Origin: an uncultured Massilia sp.
GTDB lineage: Bacteria; Pseudomonadota; Gammaproteobacteria; Burkholderiales; Burkholderiaceae
NCBI GenBank assembly: GCA_946886065.1
Contig: CAMPHU010000193.1
Location: forward strand, 1-8,880
Length of the DNA stretch: 8,880 bases
Direction of reading: 5' to 3'
The notes under the pieces were generated by a model. That model had not been told where the DNA came from, did not search any database, and was given only the letters and a program-made list of their open reading frames with translations. Of the stretch, positions 1 through 6,237 are shown piece by piece. The position numbers and the translations under genes are program-made. How positions within the stretch are numbered: position 1 is the stretch's first letter; each line of letters opens with the position of its first letter.

Positions 1-222
1 GGCGGGGCCTCCGAAGCCCAGTGCCAGGCGCCCGGCTGGTTCTGCCTCGGCCGGCCCGAGGGCGTGCAGCTCGCCTTGTCCGAGCCCATGATCGAATTCA
101 GCTTCGACGCCCTCGGGCGCCCGGTGGGCGGCAAGGACTTCGGCGGGCTGACCCTGACCATCGGCAGCGCGGGTGAAACGCGCACCGTGTCGGTGACCCG
201 GGAGACCGGCTATGTCCGGTAA
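1..222 (+). CDS. mshC: MshC-like minor pseudopilin, C-terminal part (5' truncated by window edge)
   Basis: An open frame enters at base 1 and stops with TAA at 220-222, leaving the last 73 residues. The visible part has a close cysteine pair (AQCQAPGWFC), a beta-rich segment (IEFSFDALGRPVGG) and a C-terminus ending TVSVTRETGYVR. A TGYV-type end after alternating strands is typical of GspH/FimT/MshC-type minor pilins. The prepilin peptidase site and N-terminal helix lie outside the window. MshC would be a minor component inserted through the inner membrane and incorporated at or near the pilus tip; that role is taken from the family. mshD starts 11 bases before this gene's stop, and the following mshD-O-P-Q order supports the MshC call over a generic GspH homologue. 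Confidence in the CDS is high, in the exact name moderate. Confidence 0.8.
   Translation, partial: GGASEAQCQAPGWFCLGRPEGVQLALSEPMIEFSFDALGRPVGGKDFGGLTLTIGSAGETRTVSVTRETGYVR
200..204 (+). promoter_or_regulatory. Ribosome binding site for mshD
   Basis: GGGAG sits seven bases upstream of the ATG at 212, inside the last codons of the mshC-like gene. It supports 212 as the mshD start despite the 11-base overlap. Confidence 0.6.
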
Positions 223-808
223 GGCGCGGCGGCCGGCCCGGGGCCAGTCGGGCCTCACCCTGATCGAGATGATCATGTTTATCATGATCGTCGGTATCGC
301 GCTGGCCGCCGTCATCGGGGTGATGAACCTGACCACCAAGGGCAGCGCCGACCCCTTGCGGCGCAAGCAGGCCCTGATGATCGCCGAAGGCTTGCTGGAG
401 GAAGTCCAGCTGGCCAAGTTCACCTGGTGCGACCCGGCATCGAGCAACGCCGGCGACGACAGCGTCCAGGGCAGCGCCGACTGCAAGCTGCCGGAGAACT
501 GGGGCGCGGAGGAAGACGGCCTGCGGCCCCACGACAACATCAACGACTATGTCAGCGCAGCCGGCAAGGCCGAGAGCAGCTTCAATAACGCCGGCGGCGT
601 GCTGGTCGACGCCAACGGCGCGGCGATGAACGTCGCAGGCTACAGCGCGACCGTGACGGTGACGCCCGAATCGATCGGCGGCATCGCCGTGCCCAACCCG
701 GCCGCGGCCGACTCGGACGTGTTCCGCATCCGGGTCGAAGTGCGCTACGACAAGGACTCCGTCGTGCTCGATGGCTACCGTACGCGCTACGCGCCCGGCT
801 TCCTATGA
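212..808 (+). CDS. mshD: MSHA minor pilin MshD
   Basis: This 198-residue protein has a type IV prepilin N-terminus: a short basic leader (MSGKARRPARGQSG), a predicted prepilin peptidase cut after Gly14, and LTLIE with Glu19 as the conserved Glu5 of the mature protein. A hydrophobic helix follows at about residues 18-40. Leu instead of Phe or Met at mature position 1 is less common but occurs in this family. The segment after the helix (MNLTTKGSADPLRRKQALMIAEGLLEEV) matches the MshD pattern, as does FTWCDP. Cys73 and Cys91 could form a disulfide. The protein is expected to be a minor pilin embedded in the inner membrane before assembly. The start at 212 is preferred because of GGGAG at 200-204 and because it gives a normal short leader. 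The gene overlaps the upstream mshC-like gene by 11 bases and mshO by 4 (ATGA). Confidence 0.9.
   Translation: MSGKARRPARGQSGLTLIEMIMFIMIVGIALAAVIGVMNLTTKGSADPLRRKQALMIAEGLLEEVQLAKFTWCDPASSNAGDDSVQGSADCKLPENWGAEEDGLRPHDNINDYVSAAGKAESSFNNAGGVLVDANGAAMNVAGYSATVTVTPESIGGIAVPNPAAADSDVFRIRVEVRYDKDSVVLDGYRTRYAPGFL
268..292. repeat. Imperfect palindrome inside mshD transmembrane coding region
   Basis: GATCATG (271-277) and CATGATC (283-289) are perfect inverted copies around a 5-base loop. In RNA the stem can grow to about 10 pairs (268-277 with 283-292, one G-U). It encodes the near-symmetric peptide EMIMFIMIV of the prepilin helix. Methionine and isoleucine codons probably explain it, so a regulatory function is unproven. 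Confidence 0.4.
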
Positions 809-1701
809 CTTCCATGCATCAGGCGATTCCGCACCGCCGCGCGCGCGGCTTCACCCTGGTCGAGGCCATCCTCGTCATCGTTATCATCGGCGTGATCGGG
901 GCCATCGTGGCCGTCTTCATCCGCGCCCCGATCCAGGGGTATGCCGACAGCGCGGCGCGCGCCGCCGCCACCGACGAGGCCGACCTGGCGCTGCGCCGCA
1001 TCGCGCGCGACCTGCGCCTGGCCCTGCCCAACAGCGTGCGCGTGAGCGACCGCGGCGACGCGGTCGAATTCCTGCTGACCAAGACGGGCGGACGCTACCT
1101 GACCCTGGACGACGACGTGGCCGGGATGCCGGTCCTGAATTTCGAGAACGCGGCCGAGACCAGCTTTACCGTGGTCGGCGGCACCATGGGTCCGATCGAG
1201 CCCGGCGACTACATCGTCGTCTACAACCTGGGCGGCGGGGCGATTCCCTCCGACGCCTACCGCTACCGCGCGGGGGCGCCCGACAACAACATCGTGCAGG
1301 TCAGGGAGGTCAGCCACGCCACGGCGAACCATCCGGTGGTCACCATGGCCAACAATGCCTTCGCGCTCCAGTCGACGCCCATGCGCTCGCCCAGCAATCG
1401 CTTCCAGGTGGTGACCGGTCCCATTACCTATGCCTGCGAAGCGGGGCGCGACGGCAGCGCGGAGCTGGTGCGCTACTGGGGCTATCCGATCGACGAGAAC
1501 CAGAACCTGCCGCCCCAGGGGACGCCGCAGCGCGCCGTGATCGCGTCCCACGTGAGCGACTGCGAAGGCGTGTTCCGCTACGGCAGCGATGTGACCCGCC
1601 GCAGCGCGCTGGTGATCCTCAACCTGGTTTTGCACCTGCCCAAGGACAGGAACACCCAGGTGCGCCTGGTTAACCAGGTCCACGTGGACAACACGCCATG
1701 A
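805..1701 (+). CDS. mshO: MSHA minor pilin MshO
   Basis: This 298-residue protein begins with a basic leader (IPHRRARG) and the prepilin motif GFTLVE. Cleavage is predicted after Gly15, giving Phe16 at mature position 1 and Glu20 as the Glu5 equivalent. A hydrophobic helix (about residues 16-40) follows. The next segment contains ALRRIARDLRLALPNSVRV, the pattern shared by MshO and GspJ/PilW-type large minor pilins. Cys211 (ITYACEAG) and Cys253 (VSDCEGVFRYG) sit in the C-terminal half, as expected for the family, and may pair. The end (ALVILNLVLHLPKD) is the usual MshO-like final strand. Translation probably couples to mshD, because the ATG at 805 overlaps its stop as ATGA and no good Shine-Dalgarno is visible. 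Met4 (814) is a weaker alternative start. Likely role: a minor or tip pilin that helps initiate pilus assembly. Confidence 0.92.
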   Translation: MTSMHQAIPHRRARGFTLVEAILVIVIIGVIGAIVAVFIRAPIQGYADSAARAAATDEADLALRRIARDLRLALPNSVRVSDRGDAVEFLLTKTGGRYLTLDDDVAGMPVLNFENAAETSFTVVGGTMGPIEPGDYIVVYNLGGGAIPSDAYRYRAGAPDNNIVQVREVSHATANHPVVTMANNAFALQSTPMRSPSNRFQVVTGPITYACEAGRDGSAELVRYWGYPIDENQNLPPQGTPQRAVIASHVSDCEGVFRYGSDVTRRSALVILNLVLHLPKDRNTQVRLVNQVHVDNTP

Positions 1702-2153
1702 TGAAGCCGATACGTATCCGCATGCACGAGGCCGGAGCCGGCCTGGTCACCGCGATCTTCCTGCTGGTCGTGCTGGCCGGGCTGGGCGTGGCCGCCGTCA
1801 CCCTGTTCAATGCGCAGCAGGCCAGTTCGAGCCTGGACCAGGAAGGGGCCAAGGCCTACCAGGCGGCGCGCGCGGGGATCGAGTGGGGCCTCTACGAACA
1901 GCTGCGCCACGAGCGCTGCGCCGCCGGCACCTCCTTCGGTTTCCCGGACACCAGCGTCCTGACCAGCTTCCGCGTCACGGTGAAATGCCAGTCCATCGAG
2001 GGCCTGCCGGACGAGGAGGGCGTGCCGGTGGAGTCGACCCGGCGCTGGCGCATCAGCGCCGTGGCCTGCAACCAGCCGGTGCAGGGAGCATGCGGCGAGC
2101 AGGCCAGCACCAGTGCCGACTACGTACAACGCAGGCTGGAGGTAGAAATATGA
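1698..2153 (+). CDS. mshP: MSHA biogenesis protein MshP (PilX-like)
   Basis: The 151-residue product has a short basic N-terminus followed by AGAGLVTAIFLLVVLAGLG, a hydrophobic segment at about residues 13-37. Next comes a typical pilin-like stretch (FNAQQASSSLDQEGAKAYQAARAGIEWGLYE). This resembles the N-terminal domain of PilX/MshP proteins rather than a classical prepilin. There is no Glu at position 5 after a candidate Gly cut site, so peptidase processing is uncertain. Several cysteines occur in the C-terminal half (HERCAAG, VKCQS, VACNQP, ACGEQ) and could form disulfides in the periplasm. ATG at 1698 overlaps the mshO stop (ATGA); Met2 directly follows. Position between mshO and mshQ is the canonical order and strongly supports the name. 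Its exact function is poorly known even in Vibrio; it is presumed to be a minor pilus component or assembly factor. Confidence 0.88.
   Translation: MMKPIRIRMHEAGAGLVTAIFLLVVLAGLGVAAVTLFNAQQASSSLDQEGAKAYQAARAGIEWGLYEQLRHERCAAGTSFGFPDTSVLTSFRVTVKCQSIEGLPDEEGVPVESTRRWRISAVACNQPVQGACGEQASTSADYVQRRLEVEI
2138..2142 (+). promoter_or_regulatory. Ribosome binding site deciding the mshQ start
   Basis: GGAGG lies seven bases before the ATG at 2150, which overlaps the mshP stop as ATGA. The open frame continues upstream to an ATG at 1883, but that start lacks such a site, would lie deep inside mshP in another frame, and would bury the signal peptide. The start at 2150 is therefore chosen. Confidence 0.75.
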
Positions 2154-5100
2154 GTATGCTGCTGAACTTCCCGCGCGCCGCCCTGTGGGCGGGCATCCTG
2201 GCTGCTGCCTGGGCCGCTTGGGCCGCCCCGGCCGCGGCGGCGCCGCTGGCGCTGGCCAAGTCGTTTGAAGGCACCATCAATTTCGTGGGAACCCAGGCCA
2301 GCCTGCTGGCCAAGTCCAACGGCAACAAGGTGTGCGAGCTGAGCTCGAGCGCGGAGGCCGGCATCCGGCTGCCGGACAAGGCCAGCGTGGTGTCGGCGAC
2401 CCTGTACTGGGCGGGTTCGGGGCCGGTCGACCCCGAGGTGTCGCTCAACCAGGAAACAGTCAGCGCCATGCCGGCGCGCCAGTTCACGTCGACGATCGAC
2501 GGCCTGAGCTATTTCGTGGCGGCGGCGGACGTGACCGACAAGGTGCAGGGGAAAACCGCCTTCAGCTTCGGCGGCCTGGGCGTGTCGACGAGTGCGACCT
2601 ACTGCCCCGGCAAGGGCAAGGACAGCACCGTGCTGGCCGGCTTCTCGCTGGTGGTGGTGTATTCCCATGCCTCGGAAAAGTACCGCACGGTGAACCTGTA
2701 CGAAGGCCTCGAGGCGATGAAGAACAGCAGCGTGACCGTGCGCATGCCCGACTACGCGCCGCGCGCCACCACCGGCGCCGCGGGCCGGTTCGGCTATATC
2801 GTCTGGGAAGGCGACAAGACCGGCCAGCAGAAGGGCGACTCGGTCAGCTTCGCGCAGCAGACGATGCAGTTCGCGCCCTACGCCCAGAGCGACAACGCGT
2901 TCAATTCCAGGAGCCGGATCAACCTGGACGAGAATTCGCCCGGGATCGACTTCGATTACTTCGACCTGGCCACCCTGCCATCGGCGGCCGACCAGGCCAA
3001 CGCGGTGTTCACGACCGCCTCCGACCGTGTGCTGCTCAGCACCGCGATCGCGGCGCTGCCGTCCCAGCCATCGGACCTGAGCATCCTCAAGACCCAGTCC
3101 GGTGAATACAAGGTCGGCAACGAGATCAAGTACACGCTGACCGTGACCAACCATGGCACGCGGGCCGACAGCCAGGTGAAGGTCACGGACACCCTGCCCG
3201 ACGCACTGGCCTATGTGTCGGCCTCGGGCACGGGCTGGACTTGTTCGCTCGCCGACAAGACTGTCGCCTGCAGCTACGGCAAGCCGCTGCCGGCCGGCTC
3301 CTCGGCGAGCGTCGACATCACGGCCCGGATCACGGCTGCCGGCAAGATCAGCAACACGGCCGAAGTGTCCGGCACCGCCGACGGGGAGCCCGGCAACAAC
3401 ACATCGACCGTCGAGGGCGATACCGGAGGAGGGCAGGCCGCCAACGGGCCGTATGTCTTCACCGTCGGCGCCTGCAAGGCGGGCGAGAAGATCGGCGCAT
3501 CCGCCGCCTGCACGCCATTCGCCGGGCCGGTGCCCGCGGCCGAGAGCCGCGACATCCATGTGACCCGGGCAGCAGACGGGGTCGCCACGCCGTTCAGCGC
3601 GACGGCGTCGAGCACCGTTCCGCTGACGTTCGCACTCGAGTGCAACAATCCGGCGTCCGCCGCCGGGGTGTCGGCGAGCTACGCCGGCGCCGCGCTTGCG
3701 CCCTGCCTGGACAACAAGGCCGTGTTCGCGAAGGAGAAAGGCAAGACTGTCGACCTGGTCTTCGCGGCGAATGCCCCTTCGGTGAAGGCATCGTTTTCCT
3801 ACCGCGATCTCGGCATCGTCACCTTGCGCCTGCTGGATGCGAATGGGCAGGCGGGGCAGGCCACCTTCCTTTCCAAGCCGGTGAGCATCAAGGCGAGCTA
3901 CGTCCGCGTGGACGGCGAAGTTGCCAACCCCGGCACCACCACGCTGGCGGGCGCGGGCTTCGCCGAGGCGGGCGAGCCGTTCAGGATCACCGTCACGGCC
4001 TATGGCGCGGGCGGGGCGGCGCTGCCGAACTTCGGGCGCGAATCGGCGCCTTACACCCTGGCGCAAACCCTGCGGATCAACGTGGCCGGCAACGACACCG
4101 AGCAAGCCTTGCTGCAGGCCCAGGGGCCCTGGACCGGGTCCGGCTCCGGCAGCGTCGCCGCGAACTTCGTGTGGAACGAGGCGGGCCCCACCAGCCTGAC
4201 GCCCAGGCTGACCGGCTACCTGGATTCGCAGAACCACCTGCAGGAACTCACGTACACCACGGTCGGCCGCTTCTACCCGGCCTATTTCAGCACCGAAACC
4301 GAGCTGGGCTTCGACTGCCTCAAGCGCATGGCCTGCGCGTCCGTCTCGCCGGCGCTTGCGCGCGCCGCTTATTCGTCGCAGCCGTTCCGGGCCATCGTCC
4401 GCGCTTTCGGCCGCAACGGAGAACTGCAGCGCTTCACCGGTGCGCTGGTCCCCGAGGTCAGCTTCATCGCGGTGGTCGCCCCCGGGGCCGACACCAGGCT
4501 GGATGTCTTGCGCGACACGACGGCGGACAAGAAGCAGACTTCCCACGACGTCAACTTCCAGCTGGGCGTGCCCTACAATGCCACCGAGCGGCGCACCAGC
4601 GGCTGGACCGCCCCGACGGCCATTTACCTGCGCGCCAGCATTCCGGAGCAGCGGGCGCTGGCGGCGGGCAGCAAGGCGCTGACCATCACTTCAGACCGCG
4701 ACAAGGATTCGGTCGAGGGCGGCATGATGATCGTGAATGGCCGCCTGATGCTGGTGAATACCCTTGGCAGCCCGCTGGTCAGGACACCGGTGCCCCTGCG
4801 TGTGCAGTACTGGAGCGGCCAGGCCTGGGAGCCGCATGGCGCGGTCGACGAAGCGCATCCGCCCAAGGGCACGGTCCTGTTCTCGGGCTGCACCCGCAGC
4901 CTGCGCGCCGGCGGCGTCGACGGGGGCGCCTGCGACACCGGCGTTGTGCGCCTGGCCGACACCGGCGCCACGAGCGGCGTCGACCTGCCGAAGATCGACG
5001 ACGGCAAGGGTGTCCTGTGGCTCGGGGCCGTTCCGGCCAGTGCCAGCGGGAATGTCGACATCCGCATCGACGGCTATCAATGGTTACCCAGCACCCTCGG

Positions 5101-5158
5101 CCGCGTGACATTCGGGCAATTCAAAAGCCCTGTAATTTACGTCCGCGAGATGTATTGA
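2150..5158 (+). CDS. mshQ: MshQ-like exported protein with DUF11-like and DUF6701-type regions
   Basis: The 1002-residue product starts at ATG 2150, set by GGAGG at 2138-2142. An N-terminal hydrophobic, Ala/Trp-rich segment (about residues 8-31, LWAGILAAAWAAWAAPAAAA) is a signal peptide; cleavage is likely around residues 28-36. Residues about 37-305 form a beta-rich domain I cannot name (ATLYWAGSG, VVVYSHASEKYRTV, FGYIVWEG). Residues about 308-421 look like a DUF11-type repeat: DLSILKTQSGEYKVGNEI, YTLTVTNHG, VKVTDTLPDAL, NTAEVSGTADGEPGNNTSTV. From about 434 to the end lies the DUF6701-type region of MshQ proteins, opening YVFTVGACKAGEKI and ending GRVTFGQFKSPVIYVREMY. No LPXTG-type or outer-membrane barrel anchor is apparent. 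It is last in the pilin operon, coupled to mshP. In Vibrio, mshQ closes the locus and is thought to encode a pilus-associated or tip adhesin-like protein; that role is inferred here. The DUF assignments are from recall of family style, not a search. Confidence 0.85.
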   Translation: MSMLLNFPRAALWAGILAAAWAAWAAPAAAAPLALAKSFEGTINFVGTQASLLAKSNGNKVCELSSSAEAGIRLPDKASVVSATLYWAGSGPVDPEVSLNQETVSAMPARQFTSTIDGLSYFVAAADVTDKVQGKTAFSFGGLGVSTSATYCPGKGKDSTVLAGFSLVVVYSHASEKYRTVNLYEGLEAMKNSSVTVRMPDYAPRATTGAAGRFGYIVWEGDKTGQQKGDSVSFAQQTMQFAPYAQSDNAFNSRSRINLDENSPGIDFDYFDLATLPSAADQANAVFTTASDRVLLSTAIAALPSQPSDLSILKTQSGEYKVGNEIKYTLTVTNHGTRADSQVKVTDTLPDALAYVSASGTGWTCSLADKTVACSYGKPLPAGSSASVDITARITAAGKISNTAEVSGTADGEPGNNTSTVEGDTGGGQAANGPYVFTVGACKAGEKIGASAACTPFAGPVPAAESRDIHVTRAADGVATPFSATASSTVPLTFALECNNPASAAGVSASYAGAALAPCLDNKAVFAKEKGKTVDLVFAANAPSVKASFSYRDLGIVTLRLLDANGQAGQATFLSKPVSIKASYVRVDGEVANPGTTTLAGAGFAEAGEPFRITVTAYGAGGAALPNFGRESAPYTLAQTLRINVAGNDTEQALLQAQGPWTGSGSGSVAANFVWNEAGPTSLTPRLTGYLDSQNHLQELTYTTVGRFYPAYFSTETELGFDCLKRMACASVSPALARAAYSSQPFRAIVRAFGRNGELQRFTGALVPEVSFIAVVAPGADTRLDVLRDTTADKKQTSHDVNFQLGVPYNATERRTSGWTAPTAIYLRASIPEQRALAAGSKALTITSDRDKDSVEGGMMIVNGRLMLVNTLGSPLVRTPVPLRVQYWSGQAWEPHGAVDEAHPPKGTVLFSGCTRSLRAGGVDGGACDTGVVRLADTGATSGVDLPKIDDGKGVLWLGAVPASASGNVDIRIDGYQWLPSTLGRVTFGQFKSPVIYVREMY

Positions 5159-5195
5159 CAACGGAAGCGTCGTAAAGCGGCCTAAAACCCCATTG

Positions 5196-5223
5196 TTTTG
5201 TGAGGGGCAGTAAGTTTTTGTGA
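5196..5223 (+). repeat. TTTTGTGA direct repeat pair, 20-base period
   Basis: TTTTGTGA occurs exactly at 5196-5203 and again at 5216-5223. The 20-base step is about two helical turns, which would put both copies on one face of the DNA just upstream of the TATAAT. A paired activator or repressor site is possible. No known regulator motif was recognised; the second copy is not followed by a CRP-type TCACA half site. Confidence 0.4.
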
Positions 5224-5236
5224 TCGATTCCGGCAC

Positions 5237-5256
5237 AGCTTGAATATAATCAAGCT
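5237..5256. terminator. Perfect 7-bp inverted repeat with short T tract (weak terminator or operator)
   Basis: AGCTTGA (5237-5243) and TCAAGCT (5250-5256) are exact inverted copies around a 6-base loop (ATATAA), with Ts continuing to 5259. As RNA this would be a weak terminator for the mshQ transcript, since the stem is short and AU-rich. As DNA it is equally plausible as an operator, because the TATAAT lies across the loop and right arm. The two readings cannot be separated from sequence. Confidence 0.4.
5245..5250 (+). promoter_or_regulatory. Candidate -10 box (TATAAT) for the mshI operon
   Basis: A consensus TATAAT occurs 48 bases before the mshI ATG, predicting transcription from about 5257 and a leader near 40 bases. 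No hexamer resembling TTGACA lies 16-18 bases upstream. TTGTGA at 5218-5223 is 21 bases away, too far for normal sigma-70 geometry. The promoter may therefore be weak or activator-dependent. A sigma-54 alternative was checked and the GG/GC spacing does not fit. Confidence 0.5.
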
Positions 5257-5298
5257 TTTGCCGAACCGAATTATTTTTCGCGATCACTGTCCGCTTGC

Positions 5299-6237
5299 AT
5301 GCGTTTTTTTAAAAGAGCAAAGAAGAAAGATGGCTGGCTGACCATCGCCGTCCAACCGGACGGCGTGGCGGCTGCCAGCATCAAGCGCGTCGCCGATGCG
5401 AAGCCCTTCGTGCGCTTTGCGCATTTCCTGCCCGGCCAGCCGGGCGTGGAAGTGCTGGAGAAGGCCGCGCGCGAGGGCCACGCCAACGCCTACCGCTGCG
5501 CCACCCTGCTGGCCGGCGGCGACTACCAGGTGATCAACATCGAAGCGCCGAACGTGCCGCGCGAGGAGATCAAGACCGCGGTGCGCTGGCGCCTGAAGGA
5601 CATTCTCGATTTCCCGGCCGCCGAGGCGACCATCGACGTGCTCGACATCCCGGTCGACGCCGGCGCCCAGATGCGCGCCCAGCAGACCATCTTCGTGATC
5701 GCGGCCCGCAACACCGTGATCAAGCCGCGCCAGCAGTTGTTCCTGGACGCCAAGGTGGAACTGAGCGTCATCGATATCCCGGAGATGGCCCAGCGTAATA
5801 TCTCGGCGCTCCTGGAGCCGGAAGGCCGCGGCGTGGCCATGCTGTCCTTCAGCGCCGAGGGCGGCCTGCTGACGGTGTCCTACCGCGGCGAGCTCTACCT
5901 GTCGCGCCGCTTCGATGTCAGCCTCGAGCAGCTGCTCGAGACCGACCACGAGCGCAAGCACGCCAGCTTCGACCGCATCACCCTGGAACTCCAGCGCTCG
6001 CTCGACAACTTCGAGCGCCAGTATTCCTTCATCAGCATCGCCAAGCTGGTGCTCGGCCCCTCCGGCGTGACCGGCCTGGACGAATACCTGTCGAGCAACC
6101 TGTACACCCCGGTCGAATCCCTCGACCTGGCCAGGGTGCTCGACCTGAGCCGCACGCCCGAGCTGGTGGACGCGGCCATGCAGCAACGCTTCTTCCTGGC
6201 GCTGGGCGCCGCCCTGCGCACGGAGGAAGCGGCATGA
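5299..6237 (+). CDS. mshI: MSHA biogenesis protein MshI (PilM-like cytoplasmic component)
   Basis: The 312-residue protein has no signal peptide or membrane segment and starts MRFFKRAKKKDGWLTIAV, the usual opening of MshI. Family knowledge places it as the PilM/GspL-cytoplasmic-type actin-fold member of the alignment complex, binding the cytoplasmic N-terminus of the PilN-like partner encoded next. Recognisable features are the APNVPREEIKTAVRWRLKD segment (residues 83-101), typical of the PilM/EpsL fold, and GVAMLSFSAEGGLLTVSYRG (residues 178-197), which corresponds to the second phosphate-loop region. It lacks a clear Asp-x-Gly there, so nucleotide binding may be reduced. LELQRSLDNFERQ (229-241) is the conserved helix after it. 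The start is the only ATG before the conserved opening; no clear Shine-Dalgarno is visible, and codons 2-4 contain a T7 run. The downstream gene starts four bases before this stop. Confidence 0.92.
   Translation: MRFFKRAKKKDGWLTIAVQPDGVAAASIKRVADAKPFVRFAHFLPGQPGVEVLEKAAREGHANAYRCATLLAGGDYQVINIEAPNVPREEIKTAVRWRLKDILDFPAAEATIDVLDIPVDAGAQMRAQQTIFVIAARNTVIKPRQQLFLDAKVELSVIDIPEMAQRNISALLEPEGRGVAMLSFSAEGGLLTVSYRGELYLSRRFDVSLEQLLETDHERKHASFDRITLELQRSLDNFERQYSFISIAKLVLGPSGVTGLDEYLSSNLYTPVESLDLARVLDLSRTPELVDAAMQQRFFLALGAALRTEEAA
6222..6227 (+). promoter_or_regulatory. Ribosome binding site for the PilN-like gene
   Basis: GGAGGA lies six bases before the ATG at 6234, within the last codons of mshI (TEEAA). 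It fixes the start and supports coupled but independently strong translation. Confidence 0.65.

Larger units (their letters stand above)
5159..5298. other. AT-rich intergenic gap between mshQ and mshI
   Basis: These 140 bases are clearly richer in A+T than both flanking genes, and form the only real non-coding gap in the window. They hold a -10-like TATAAT, a 7-bp inverted repeat and a TTTTGTGA direct repeat, listed separately. I see no small gene with a ribosome binding site and no strong GC-rich terminator hairpin. The gap most likely carries the leader and promoter of the mshI operon. Confidence 0.7.

Noticed and set aside
1883..2149. Upstream 89-codon extension of mshQ
   Set aside because: It overlaps mshP out of frame, is Arg-rich, and would precede the signal peptide; ATG 2150 has GGAGG and an ATGA junction.
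2120..4546. Long open frame on the minus strand, antisense to mshQ
   Set aside because: It is the high-GC shadow of mshQ, rich in Arg, Gly, Ala and His without any recognisable domain, and no ribosome site or promoter supports it.
3241..5175. Long open frame on the plus strand, out of frame with mshQ
   Set aside because: The product is an Arg-rich low-complexity shadow, while the mshQ frame gives clear domains over the same bases.
5188..5207. CCCC...GGGG pairing as a terminator after mshQ
   Set aside because: Four pairs around a 12-base loop with the T run nine bases later is too weak to call.
5231..5261. Sigma-54 promoter (CGGCAC followed by CTTG, or TTTTGC)
   Set aside because: The required GG and GC spacing is not met by either combination.
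5220..5287. GTGATCG (5220-5226) and CGATCAC (5281-5287) as an inverted repeat across the promoter
   Set aside because: The match is exact but only seven bases and 54 bases apart; this is expected by chance in a region this size.
5299..5314. T7 run as a rho-independent terminator
   Set aside because: No stable stem lies directly upstream, and the run falls inside the conserved mshI N-terminus.
5284..6186. Open frame antisense to mshI
   Set aside because: It mirrors mshI codons (His, Arg, Gly-rich) and lacks domains or a ribosome site.
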